Below, piece by piece: positions 56,684 to 64,000 of a DNA stretch of 64,000 nucleotides. The position numbers and the translations under genes were made by a program. A model generated the notes under the pieces. It saw only the letters and a program-made list of their open reading frames with translations, was not told where the DNA came from and ran no database searches. Where the stretch lies: contig NZ_LT960611.1 in assembly GCF_900233005.1 (NCBI RefSeq), positions 682,001-746,000 on the forward strand, written 5' to 3'. Source of the stretch: Vibrio tapetis subsp. tapetis (GTDB lineage: Bacteria > Pseudomonadota > Gammaproteobacteria > Enterobacterales > Vibrionaceae). Each line of letters starts with the position of its first letter. Position 1 is the stretch's first letter.

Positions 56684-58372
56684 ATGGACTCTCCGCTTGA
56701 TCGCAAACTCAAACGAGAAATTGCAGCCAGAAAACAAGCTGAACATCTACTCGAAGCAAAGAGCCTTGAGCTATTTTCAACGAACCAACAGCTTCAGGAT
56801 GCGCTCAGAGCGCTCGAGAAGTCCTCAGATAACAACTTAAAGAAGCTAGATTTTCAAAGTAAAATCGATGCCATTTTGATAGATTTTGGTCGAACCTTTT
56901 TAGTGAAGGATCTCGACGAAGTGGTGCTTGCGAATTTCACACAGAGGTTATGTGACAATTCGGTCGTTGAATCAAGCAGACTCACTCTCAATAAGGGCTG
57001 CAATTTGCAATTGATCCTCTATTGTTTTGGTAATTTCAACATTGATTTTGTAGAATGCAACGAGCTTTGCTGGCACGAAAACCTACTGCATATCCCATTG
57101 AAATTAAACAATAATTTAATTGGCACTTTATCGGTTAGAGTTCGAGATTACGATGGCTTTGAAGACACAATTCAAAACTCAATGACATTAGTTGCCGAAT
57201 TACTTCTTAATGCGGTTAGCCATCAAATCGCGATACTCAAAAATATACAATCAAGGAAACGAGCTGAAGCGTCTGAACGATCAACTCGAGACTTTCTTGC
57301 CATGATCAATCATGAACTAAGAACCCCCCTTAACGGTTTATTAGGGAGCGCCGAATTACTGCATGATGCTCAGCTTAACGAGCCTCAACAAGATCTGGTT
57401 AAGAACATTGAGCAATCTGGAGAGTTCTTAAGAACGATCATTAATGACCTACTTGATTTTAGTAAAATCAACGCCGGTATGTTTGAACTGATCCCCCGCA
57501 TATTTTCATCATCAGAGCTCCACGACACGTTGAACAGTATCTTTTCTACTAAAGCTCAAGAGAAATCAATCGCGTTTTCGATTACCGCCACCAACGCGAT
57601 CCCAGAATATTTTCACGCTGACTTAGAGCGAATTACGCAGGTCTTAGTCAATGTGATTGGAAATTCAATTAAATTTACCGAATCAGGCTCCGTTATCGTT
57701 GAAGCCAACTGGAATGAGCCGAACCTATTTCTCACCGTTAAAGATACCGGTATTGGTATTTCAGAAAAGGCGCAGAACAACCTCTTCCAACCATTTATAC
57801 AAGCAGATCTTAGCAGCAAGCGGCAATTTGAAGGCACAGGTCTTGGCCTCGCCATTTGTGGGCAATTAGTGGCCTTGATGAACGGAACGATCAAACTAAG
57901 CAGTACTTTAGGCGTAGGTTCTACCGTTGAAATTACACTGCCGTTGACTATCGCAGAGAAACCGCCGGTCATTACCAACGAAGTCGATCCATCGTTGCGT
58001 AATTCGACAGTAACTTCTCTCTCGATTCTGGTCGTTGAAGACATAAGAATGAACCAAATAGTCATTGAGCAAATGATGTCTAAATTTAATATCAAGCCAG
58101 ATCTTGCCAATAATGGCTTGGAGGCGATCGAAGCGGCTTGTGGCAAAGACTATGATCTCATCTTCATGGATTATCGAATGCCCGTGATGGATGGACTGGA
58201 AGCGACAAGAAGACTACGACAATCCGGGTTTACCGCTCCTATCATAGCCCTTACAGCAGGGACAACCTCCAGTGAGAGAGAGTTGTGCATGAATTCCGGT
58301 ATGAACGATATTTTGACCAAACCTTACCGTGGTGTTCAATTAATTGAAATGATTCAAAAGTGGAGTAAATAG
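56684..58372 (+). CDS. H-NOX-associated hybrid histidine kinase (HnoK/HqsK-like)
   Basis: A 562-residue soluble kinase: coiled coil (1-60), GAF-like domain (about 60-185), HisKA with His210 (AMINHELRTP), ATPase domain with N327, DTGIGI and GTGLGLA, then a receiver domain with Asp496 (FMDYRMPVMDG). No membrane helix is present, so its input is cytoplasmic and most likely the H-NOX protein encoded three bases upstream. V. harveyi HqsK, with this layout, feeds NO information into quorum sensing through LuxU. The same output here is inferred. Confidence 0.92.
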   Translation: MDSPLDRKLKREIAARKQAEHLLEAKSLELFSTNQQLQDALRALEKSSDNNLKKLDFQSKIDAILIDFGRTFLVKDLDEVVLANFTQRLCDNSVVESSRLTLNKGCNLQLILYCFGNFNIDFVECNELCWHENLLHIPLKLNNNLIGTLSVRVRDYDGFEDTIQNSMTLVAELLLNAVSHQIAILKNIQSRKRAEASERSTRDFLAMINHELRTPLNGLLGSAELLHDAQLNEPQQDLVKNIEQSGEFLRTIINDLLDFSKINAGMFELIPRIFSSSELHDTLNSIFSTKAQEKSIAFSITATNAIPEYFHADLERITQVLVNVIGNSIKFTESGSVIVEANWNEPNLFLTVKDTGIGISEKAQNNLFQPFIQADLSSKRQFEGTGLGLAICGQLVALMNGTIKLSSTLGVGSTVEITLPLTIAEKPPVITNEVDPSLRNSTVTSLSILVVEDIRMNQIVIEQMMSKFNIKPDLANNGLEAIEAACGKDYDLIFMDYRMPVMDGLEATRRLRQSGFTAPIIALTAGTTSSERELCMNSGMNDILTKPYRGVQLIEMIQKWSK

Positions 58373-58400
58373 AAATAGCCACTTGAGCCTGTAACCCCCC

Positions 58401-60572
58401 CTACTCTTTAACGCGAATTAACGGCCAAAACATTTGCTCAAACTGTTTGGCTTCTAAAGGCGCAGAAAGCAATTCTCCTTGGCCAATTCGACAACCCTTC
58501 TCCTGTAAGAATTGGGCTTGAGCTTCTTTTTCAATGCCCTCAGCCACCACAGCCAAATTGAGATCCCGAGCCATCGAAATTATCGTCGAACATAAGGCGC
58601 GATCATTACTGTCAGTCTCAATATCTGCCACAAAGCTTCGGTCAATTTTCACCCCATCGACCTGAAATTTGCGTAAATAGCCTAGTGACGAATAACCCGT
58701 ACCAAAATCATCTAGCCAAACCTGGATTCCTAAATCTCGCAATGATATTAGTGTATGCAAAGATTCGTCCTCATTTTGCATGAGTAGGCTCTCGGTCACT
58801 TCTGCATGGATACGATGAGGCCGGATATTCTTCATCTGCATTTGATTACGAAAAACATCAACAATTTGTTGCCTGTACAATTGCTTAGCGGACAGATTGA
58901 CCGAAATATAGAAAGAACTGTTGAGCTTACTTTCCCAAGCCACCAATTGAGCACAAACCTGTTCTGTAACCCATTCACCAATTGGCACGATCAATCCCGT
59001 GGCTTCAGCGATCGGAATGAACTCATCGGAACTTAATATCCCTTTGTTCGGCATATTCCAACGAACAAGTGCTTCTGCACCCAATAACTCACGAGTACCA
59101 ATATCAAAAAACGGCTGATACCAAACTTCAAACTGAGTCATATCTAACATCGCAACTCGTAGTTTTCGTTCAATCCAGGCCTTATGTCGCACTTGCTTAC
59201 GCATCTCATCGGTAAAGTGGCTATACGTACTTTTTCCTAGCGCTTTAGCCTGATACATTGCGATATCAGCATGTTTAATCAACTCTTCGGCGTCTATTCC
59301 GTCATTGGGATAGGTGGCAATACCAATGCTTCCACTGATCACGACTGGCTCCTTTTTTACCCCAACAGAAATTGGCGAGCAAAGGGAGGCTAGTAATGAA
59401 TTTGAAAACTCAAATAACAGCTGTATGTCTCCTGAGTAAGGCAAACAAAGTAAAAATTCATCACCGCCGATACGAGAAACAATACCATCGAAGATAAGAG
59501 GGTTAGTCAATGAGGTACGTTCGATACTGTGTTGATATGACGCAATTTGTGATTCTAGTCGGCTAGCAACCTCGCACAACAGCCGATCTCCAGCGTGATG
59601 GCCAAAGTTATCATTCACTCCCTTGAATTCATCAAGATCAATAAACAATATGGCTAATGATTGTTGTTGGGCTGCGCCTTTCTCTTCTAGCAATTCAGAA
59701 ACCCGTTTAATGAAAAGCGTTCTGTTGGGTAGCTCTGTAAGGTGATCGTGGTAGGCCAAAAATTCAATCGATTCCGTTCTTTGTTTCAGGCTTTCGCTCA
59801 TTTCATTGAACGTATTAGCCAACTCGCCTACTTCATCATTTCGATTAATTGTATTATCTTGCTGATAGTCACCTTGAGTGATTCGACGCGCATGTTCAAC
59901 CAGTAATGTGACCGGAGAAATAATAGTACGAGTGATCAAATAAGACACCACAATGCTGATCACACAAAACACAAAGGCCAATAACGCAGAGCCTAACGTC
60001 CCCGTTTGACTCGCTTTATCGTTGATATTCTGAATAATTGAACGCGTTTGTGCGATATCGTGTTCAATACCTTCTACTGATAGCTTCAAAAACAGCCCTG
60101 CCAGTAATTCATCACCAATGTATAAAGGCCGAGCATAGCGTAATTCGTTATCCACGACTCGCTTGTACTCAATCCCCAGTTCTAACACGGCTTCTTTCAC
60201 CTTTGGCATGTCAAACTCAATGCCATAACTCGCATCAATACGTTGACCGGTATGAAAAATGTTTCCTTCAGTATCAAAAACTACAATTGCCAAAACTTCG
60301 CTACTGTTCAACGCTGGTTCTAGTAACTCGTGAACGCCTTCCATATCAAACTTGTAAATTGGGTTAGTTAACGCTTCCGATAGATAATTGCCGGTATACT
60401 CCGCGCGCTGCTCTAATTGTGATAACAAACTCTGAGATACTTTAGTCGATGTTTGCTCCAACATTTGATTAGACGTAAAATGAAAGCCTAGCAATTGAAT
60501 AATAGAAAACGTGATCACAGTGACGACGACCATGACAGTATTCGATATGGTAATTCTACTTTGTAATTTCAT
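58401..60572 (-). CDS. Membrane GGDEF-EAL cyclic di-GMP enzyme
   Basis: 723 residues: TM1 near 8-30, a periplasmic domain (about 35-185), TM2 near 190-212, HAMP (to about 265), GGDEF with intact GGDEF motif (SRIGGDEFLL), and EAL with intact EALVRW, DDFGTGYSS and KIDRSF. Both domains keep their catalytic residues, so it could make and break cyclic di-GMP; which activity dominates cannot be told. It lies 22 bases after a periplasmic binding-protein gene, which may supply its signal. Convergent with the H-NOX kinase. Confidence 0.92.
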   Translation of the reverse strand: MKLQSRITISNTVMVVVTVITFSIIQLLGFHFTSNQMLEQTSTKVSQSLLSQLEQRAEYTGNYLSEALTNPIYKFDMEGVHELLEPALNSSEVLAIVVFDTEGNIFHTGQRIDASYGIEFDMPKVKEAVLELGIEYKRVVDNELRYARPLYIGDELLAGLFLKLSVEGIEHDIAQTRSIIQNINDKASQTGTLGSALLAFVFCVISIVVSYLITRTIISPVTLLVEHARRITQGDYQQDNTINRNDEVGELANTFNEMSESLKQRTESIEFLAYHDHLTELPNRTLFIKRVSELLEEKGAAQQQSLAILFIDLDEFKGVNDNFGHHAGDRLLCEVASRLESQIASYQHSIERTSLTNPLIFDGIVSRIGGDEFLLCLPYSGDIQLLFEFSNSLLASLCSPISVGVKKEPVVISGSIGIATYPNDGIDAEELIKHADIAMYQAKALGKSTYSHFTDEMRKQVRHKAWIERKLRVAMLDMTQFEVWYQPFFDIGTRELLGAEALVRWNMPNKGILSSDEFIPIAEATGLIVPIGEWVTEQVCAQLVAWESKLNSSFYISVNLSAKQLYRQQIVDVFRNQMQMKNIRPHRIHAEVTESLLMQNEDESLHTLISLRDLGIQVWLDDFGTGYSSLGYLRKFQVDGVKIDRSFVADIETDSNDRALCSTIISMARDLNLAVVAEGIEKEAQAQFLQEKGCRIGQGELLSAPLEAKQFEQMFWPLIRVKE

Positions 60573-60594
60573 TGACTCTCATTTCAAGCAATTG

Positions 60595-61629
60595 TTATAG
60601 CATCAGAGATTTGTCGACCAACGGCTTTAGCTTCTCTACCCATTCAATCCCAGACAGCGTTTGTTCATCGATAGCGTCGAATTTCTTAGTCTTTTTATAC
60701 TTACGCAAAGCCTTCTGTCCTTCCTCAGACAAGTGAGCCGAAAACAACACGGCTTTAATATCTTCTTTTAACCTAACGTCCATATTGGGTCTCACCAAAT
60801 CGAGGGTTCGAGGTACGGGTTTACTGCGATAAAAAATCTTCATTTTATCTCTGAGTAACTCGGGTATTTCATTTTCCCAATCAACATCACTGAAGGCAGC
60901 TGCAGCAACAATGCCATTATATACCCATGTATACATGTTGATTTCACCACCAGATGTCGTCAGTTCGTCAGCGAAGAGATAACCGATTGTCCCTGGCGGT
61001 GGCGTTTCTCTTGGTGAGGTTAATTCAAACAAAGAGTAGCCTTGCTCAATCAACACCGCCGCAGGAATATAAAACGCACTGGTTGATTCTCTGTCTTCAA
61101 AAACTACGGTTTTGCCCACTAAGTCATCAAAGGAATGAATACTGTTGTCCTTTAACGTAAAAAATACGGAAGAATATTCTGCGACTCCACTTTTCCACCT
61201 TCGAGCGATTAACTCACCTTCAGAACGACGAACCAAAGCTTGAGCCGAGAAAACACTCTCTGAAACAATATCAACCCGGCCTTGTACTAGCCAGCGCGAC
61301 ATCTGGAGGTGATCCTTAGCCACGACAACATGGCCTTTTTCTATGCCATGGTGAGACAAATTACTCGCCAAATAACGCGCCATTGGCATGCTTCTTTTTA
61401 CCGCGTTTTTGGGGTTAGAACTGATCACGCCCAGCACTAACTTCTTAGGGCTCATCGAAGGTTTTACTTTATGATTTTCGGCTGTATCACTGCCCACTAA
61501 CTCACCACTAGCCGTTCGGCTTGGCGATTGTGCTAACACGATACTTGGCACGACACTCGCGCAGGCTCCCAACAAGAAAAGCAAAATAAAGAGATAACGA
61601 TGAGGCGAATAAGAAAACAAACCAAACAT
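60595..61629 (-). CDS. PhnD-like periplasmic binding protein
   Basis: 344 residues of the phosphate/phosphonate-binding (PhnD) superfamily. Motifs are LGVISSNPKNAVKRSMPMARYL at the start of the fold (in outline), VDIVSESVFSAQ, GKTVVFEDRESTSAFYIPAAVL and a hinge near TWVYNGIVAAAAFSD. The signal is ambiguous: LGAC could be a lipobox, or cleavage could follow SIVLA. No transporter genes are near; the only partner is the GGDEF-EAL gene 22 bases downstream, so a sensing role is likely. ATG 61629 has AGGGA eight bases upstream; the frame is open to 61659. Confidence 0.86.
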   Translation of the reverse strand: MFGLFSYSPHRYLFILLFLLGACASVVPSIVLAQSPSRTASGELVGSDTAENHKVKPSMSPKKLVLGVISSNPKNAVKRSMPMARYLASNLSHHGIEKGHVVVAKDHLQMSRWLVQGRVDIVSESVFSAQALVRRSEGELIARRWKSGVAEYSSVFFTLKDNSIHSFDDLVGKTVVFEDRESTSAFYIPAAVLIEQGYSLFELTSPRETPPPGTIGYLFADELTTSGGEINMYTWVYNGIVAAAAFSDVDWENEIPELLRDKMKIFYRSKPVPRTLDLVRPNMDVRLKEDIKAVLFSAHLSEEGQKALRKYKKTKKFDAIDEQTLSGIEWVEKLKPLVDKSLML

Positions 61630-61767
61630 TATGCATTCCCTAATAAATACACCAGCCATTAAATACCGGATTGCTAAATTAAGAATAGCAAATATGACAA
61701 GTTAGTCTCTTTTTCAGGCATTAGCGTTTTTAATTCTTTGAACTCAAGACGATCATTTTGTTTAGGC

Positions 61768-61796
61768 AAAAAAAATGCGAGCCAACTTAGCTCGCA
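61768..61796 (-). terminator. Terminator of deaminase gene
   Basis: TGCGAGC pairs with GCTCGCA over a seven-base loop; on the minus strand it is followed by a run of eight T. Confidence 0.85.
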
Positions 61797-61816
61797 AGAT
61801 AATTTCTATTTAACGG

Positions 61817-62266
61817 TTATTCTGGCGTTATATCACTGAGCGGTAACCAATCGACCTTAACACCAGCTTGCAAAAACATATCTTGGCTCACTCGGATTTT
61901 ATCACCCCAACGAGAAAGAAAGTCTTCTGTTTGCTCCGGGCAATGTACTGCCTTTATTCCTGTTTGAATGATCTTTGCTGCACAATTAGGGCAAGGAAAA
62001 TGAGTCACCCAGATATCGCAATCGTCTAAATCCCGCTTAGCAAAGAGAATCGCATTTTCTTCAGCATGCAAGGTTTTAAGGTACTTCATATCACGTTCGT
62101 CGGTTTCCGCGCTGTCGGATATACCGTGAGGGTAACCGTTAAAACCGACAGAAACGATTCGGTTATGTTTTGTGATCACCGCGCCTACTTGTGTCGATGG
62201 GTCTTTACTCCAAGATGCCACCAGTTCGGCCATTTGATTAAAGCGCTGAGCCCATTTAGATATCAT
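61817..62266 (-). CDS. dCMP deaminase family protein
   Basis: A 149-residue zinc-dependent deaminase. The site is complete: HAEEN (zinc His and catalytic Glu, near residue 68) and PCPNCA (two zinc cysteines, near 93-98). GxxxN-GYP near 43 matches deoxycytidylate deaminases that supply dUMP for dTMP synthesis. The allosteric sites of true dCMP deaminases cannot be judged. ComEB-type competence proteins share this fold. Single-gene unit with terminator. Confidence 0.87.
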   Translation of the reverse strand: MISKWAQRFNQMAELVASWSKDPSTQVGAVITKHNRIVSVGFNGYPHGISDSAETDERDMKYLKTLHAEENAILFAKRDLDDCDIWVTHFPCPNCAAKIIQTGIKAVHCPEQTEDFLSRWGDKIRVSQDMFLQAGVKVDWLPLSDITPE

Positions 62267-62577
62267 GTAGAGTCCTCTCTTTCACTCGTGTCATTTCAAG
62301 TCGACTAAAACTAATTTACTGATAGTAGCTTAGTTTGTGACTTACCCCTAACATTTCTGACTATTTGCTTGCGACTATATTTCTTCCACAAATTCAACGG
62401 AAAACCGATGTCGCCTGTCACTGTCATCATTAACTTGGTCACGCTCTTAATAAGGGAAACACTCTCATCCTAAATCACGCCCGGGTTAGATCTCTAATAA
62501 TTAGGGTAATTGAACATGGATTTGTTGCGATAAATCGCTAGAATAGCCGCCTCGTAACCAACTTGCTTGAGAGAATT
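62267..62577. other. Gap between deaminase and unrecognised gene
   Basis: 311 bases between divergent genes, so it should contain two promoters. A TAGAAT hexamer at 62540-62545 could be the -10 of the plus-strand gene, but I see no matching -35 element. No small gene with a ribosome site, repeat or strong hairpin was found. Confidence 0.5.
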
Positions 62578-63033
62578 ATGGAACGCGATTACACCCTAGA
62601 CTGCTTAATGACGATGCCTCGCCATGAATTAGAAGAATTTAGCATGCGAGTAATGACTCGCATGGTGCCTGAAGATGTCATGAGTGAGCTTTTTACTTTC
62701 GACAAAGAAGAAGTTGATAACGAAGAGCGCATGAAGTCAGCTCAATTTGACGCAATGCTACGTATGACGGGTATCGCACTAGGGGAAGTGAGCCAAGCAT
62801 TTAGTGAGTCTGATAACGCGGTACAAAATACCCAACGTATGACCCGCTTGGTGTTATGGCACTTCTACGCCATCTCTTTTAATCTAGAAGAAGCTATTTC
62901 GCTTGAAATTCACTGCGAAAAAGTCGAATCGATTTTGATAAATGCGCCAGTAGACGCGTTCGGATGGGTAAAAGTACTTACTGAATTACTGCATTTTTAC
63001 GCCGAAAAAAACGAAACTGATCAAGACAAGTAG
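62578..63033 (+). CDS. Unrecognised helical protein
   Basis: I do not recognise this family. 151 residues, acidic, with predicted helices throughout, many Met residues in the first half, and no signal peptide, membrane segment or metal motif. ATG 62578 has GAGAGA just upstream; the frame opens at a TTG at 62563. The codon use looks like that of its neighbours, so it is a real gene. It is followed by a strong hairpin at 63049-63081. Nothing in the neighbourhood points to a function. Confidence 0.75.
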   Translation: MERDYTLDCLMTMPRHELEEFSMRVMTRMVPEDVMSELFTFDKEEVDNEERMKSAQFDAMLRMTGIALGEVSQAFSESDNAVQNTQRMTRLVLWHFYAISFNLEEAISLEIHCEKVESILINAPVDAFGWVKVLTELLHFYAEKNETDQDK

Positions 63034-63045
63034 CTCTATCAAATA

Positions 63046-63081
63046 AAGGGTAAGAGTCGAAAGCTATCTTTGACTCTTACC
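63046..63081 (-). terminator. Strong hairpin between convergent genes
   Basis: GGTAAGAGTC-G-AAAG pairs with CTTTGACTCTTACC over a four-base loop: 14 pairs with one bulged G. On the minus strand CTTTATTTG follows, so it may end the VOC gene; on the plus strand there is no T run. Confidence 0.65.
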
Positions 63082-63144
63082 TCGTAACATTTCTGAGCTA
63101 GATCAATCACCAGTTCGATCACGATACAGCGAATAACAGCCACA

Positions 63145-63525
63145 TCATTTTTCTGAATGAAGCCCTATCATATTCCCTTCAGTATCAATAACCATAGCAA
63201 TGAAACCATATTCACCAATCGACATTTTATCTTGTGTGACTTTACCACCAGCCGCCACGACTCGAGACTGCTCCAACGAACAATCTTCGCAAGAAAAGTA
63301 CACCATGGTGCTATTACCACCAGCGGAACAACCCGCCATTTTGATTAGAGCGCCCGTCGCACCGTACTGTTCGATATTCGAACTAAATGACCACATCTCT
63401 ATATTGGCGTCTTTAGGGTCGCCTAGCCGCTCTAAATCAACCGCTAAAACCGTTTGATAGAACGCTTTTGCTCTTTCAATATCATCAACGTATATTTCAA
63501 ACCAACCTACTGGATTACCTTGCAT
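63145..63525 (-). CDS. VOC-superfamily (glyoxalase-like) protein
   Basis: A 126-residue protein with the two paired beta-alpha-beta units of the vicinal oxygen chelate fold: WFEIYVDDIERAKAFYQ at the start and FIAMVIDTEGNMIGLHS at the end. The class includes glyoxalase I, fosfomycin resistance and ring-cleaving enzymes; this lineage, with YFSCEDC in the middle, has no assigned substrate. Single-gene unit. Confidence 0.87.
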   Translation of the reverse strand: MQGNPVGWFEIYVDDIERAKAFYQTVLAVDLERLGDPKDANIEMWSFSSNIEQYGATGALIKMAGCSAGGNSTMVYFSCEDCSLEQSRVVAAGGKVTQDKMSIGEYGFIAMVIDTEGNMIGLHSEK

Positions 63526-63672
63526 ATTTTGTCCCTCGTTATGCCGCTACCCAATAAAACATAGGACACAGATTCAAAACTATCTAGCAAGGGACTTGCG
63601 ACTCAAAACCAATTCCAATAAAAGAGAAACCCATCGACATTTCTTGAATTTTTCGTGGTAAGTCCGATGGAA

Positions 63673-63972
63673 CTAAAGATCAAGAAGCTGTGCTTTTCGT
63701 TCGTTTTCGCACTCATAAGAGGCCATTTCGAATTCACGGCAGATCCACGGGCGGTTTTCATAAATGGTACACATCAAGGTTTCACGATCAACGGCGGAGC
63801 ACCATCCATCTTCAAGACGCAACATGGTTTCACCTCCCCATTCATCAACTGCGATGTGCTCTTCTGGCACCCCCGTATCTGTAATAATCATTACTTCTAA
63901 GCGGCAGCAGCAGGCTTGACAGTTTGCACAGGTAATTTCTTTGGTTGGAATGTTTTTTATATTAATGGTCAT
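63673..63972 (-). CDS. YkgJ-family cysteine-cluster protein
   Basis: A 99-residue protein with cysteines in the pattern CANCQACCC (15-23), then C58, C68 and C78 (RPWICREF), as in the YkgJ/UPF0153 zinc- or iron-chelating family. The RPWICREFE block is characteristic. Function unknown; a metal cluster is likely. It is the last gene before the right edge, and its upstream region is only 28 bases within the window. Confidence 0.86.
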   Translation of the reverse strand: MTINIKNIPTKEITCANCQACCCRLEVMIITDTGVPEEHIAVDEWGGETMLRLEDGWCSAVDRETLMCTIYENRPWICREFEMASYECENERKAQLLDL

Positions 63973-64000
63973 GCATATCTACAATTAGAGCGGTTGACGC

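Overview
The window looks like a chromosomal segment of a Vibrio species or a close Vibrionaceae relative. This rests on gene content and order: a formate dehydrogenase cluster with DUF3305/DUF3306 genes, a hemerythrin-diguanylate cyclase beside pheST, norM divergent from riboflavin synthase, a two-adaptor RND pump like VexIJK, an H-NOX/hybrid-kinase pair like the one described in V. harveyi, and small Vibrio families (DUF2960, DUF3802). I see no insertion sequence, prophage, CRISPR array or broken gene. Coding density is high and base use looks even.

Region 1 (1-22,000) is a formate dehydrogenase and molybdenum/tungsten cofactor block. On the minus strand lie a Tat-exported molybdo/tungsto-enzyme (cysteine form, not selenocysteine), its Fe-S and cytochrome b subunits, a small Tat peptide, a TorD-type chaperone, a multi-cluster ferredoxin and DUF3306/DUF3305. 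On the plus strand lie fdhD and, further on, tupABC, mobA and a mobB-moeA fusion. Between them sit an HBM-type chemoreceptor, the ABC-F ATPase YbiT, and a Cache-domain histidine kinase with a sigma-54 activator. The main result of this reading is that four intergenic sites match the -24/-12 sigma-54 promoter, one in front of each transcription unit of the formate dehydrogenase system. Three of those four promoters have a related palindrome 70-110 bp upstream. Together these suggest one local sigma-54 regulon covering enzyme, maturation, metal uptake and cofactor synthesis, controlled by the kinase/activator pair encoded inside it.

Region 2 (22,000-35,500) is mixed housekeeping and signalling: DUF2960, N-acetylglucosamine kinase, a DTW tRNA-modifying enzyme, a sterol desaturase family protein, a second chemoreceptor, an NlpC/P60 lipoprotein, a REC-CheC protein coupled to a PAS-GGDEF cyclase, a fructosamine kinase family protein, a CPXCG protein, riboflavin synthase, NorM, a periplasmic ATP-dependent DNA ligase and tRNA-Val(GAC).

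Region 3 (35,500-54,500) holds a KefB-type antiporter with its flavodoxin-like partner, pheST, the hemerythrin-diguanylate cyclase, a large lipoprotein pullulanase, and a three-gene RND efflux operon divergent from a TetR regulator with a clear palindromic operator between them.

Region 4 (54,500-64,000) holds SelO, an H-NOX sensor with its hybrid kinase, and a convergent operon of a PhnD-like binding protein and a GGDEF-EAL protein. A dCMP deaminase family protein, one unrecognised helical protein, a VOC protein and a YkgJ-type cysteine-cluster protein follow.
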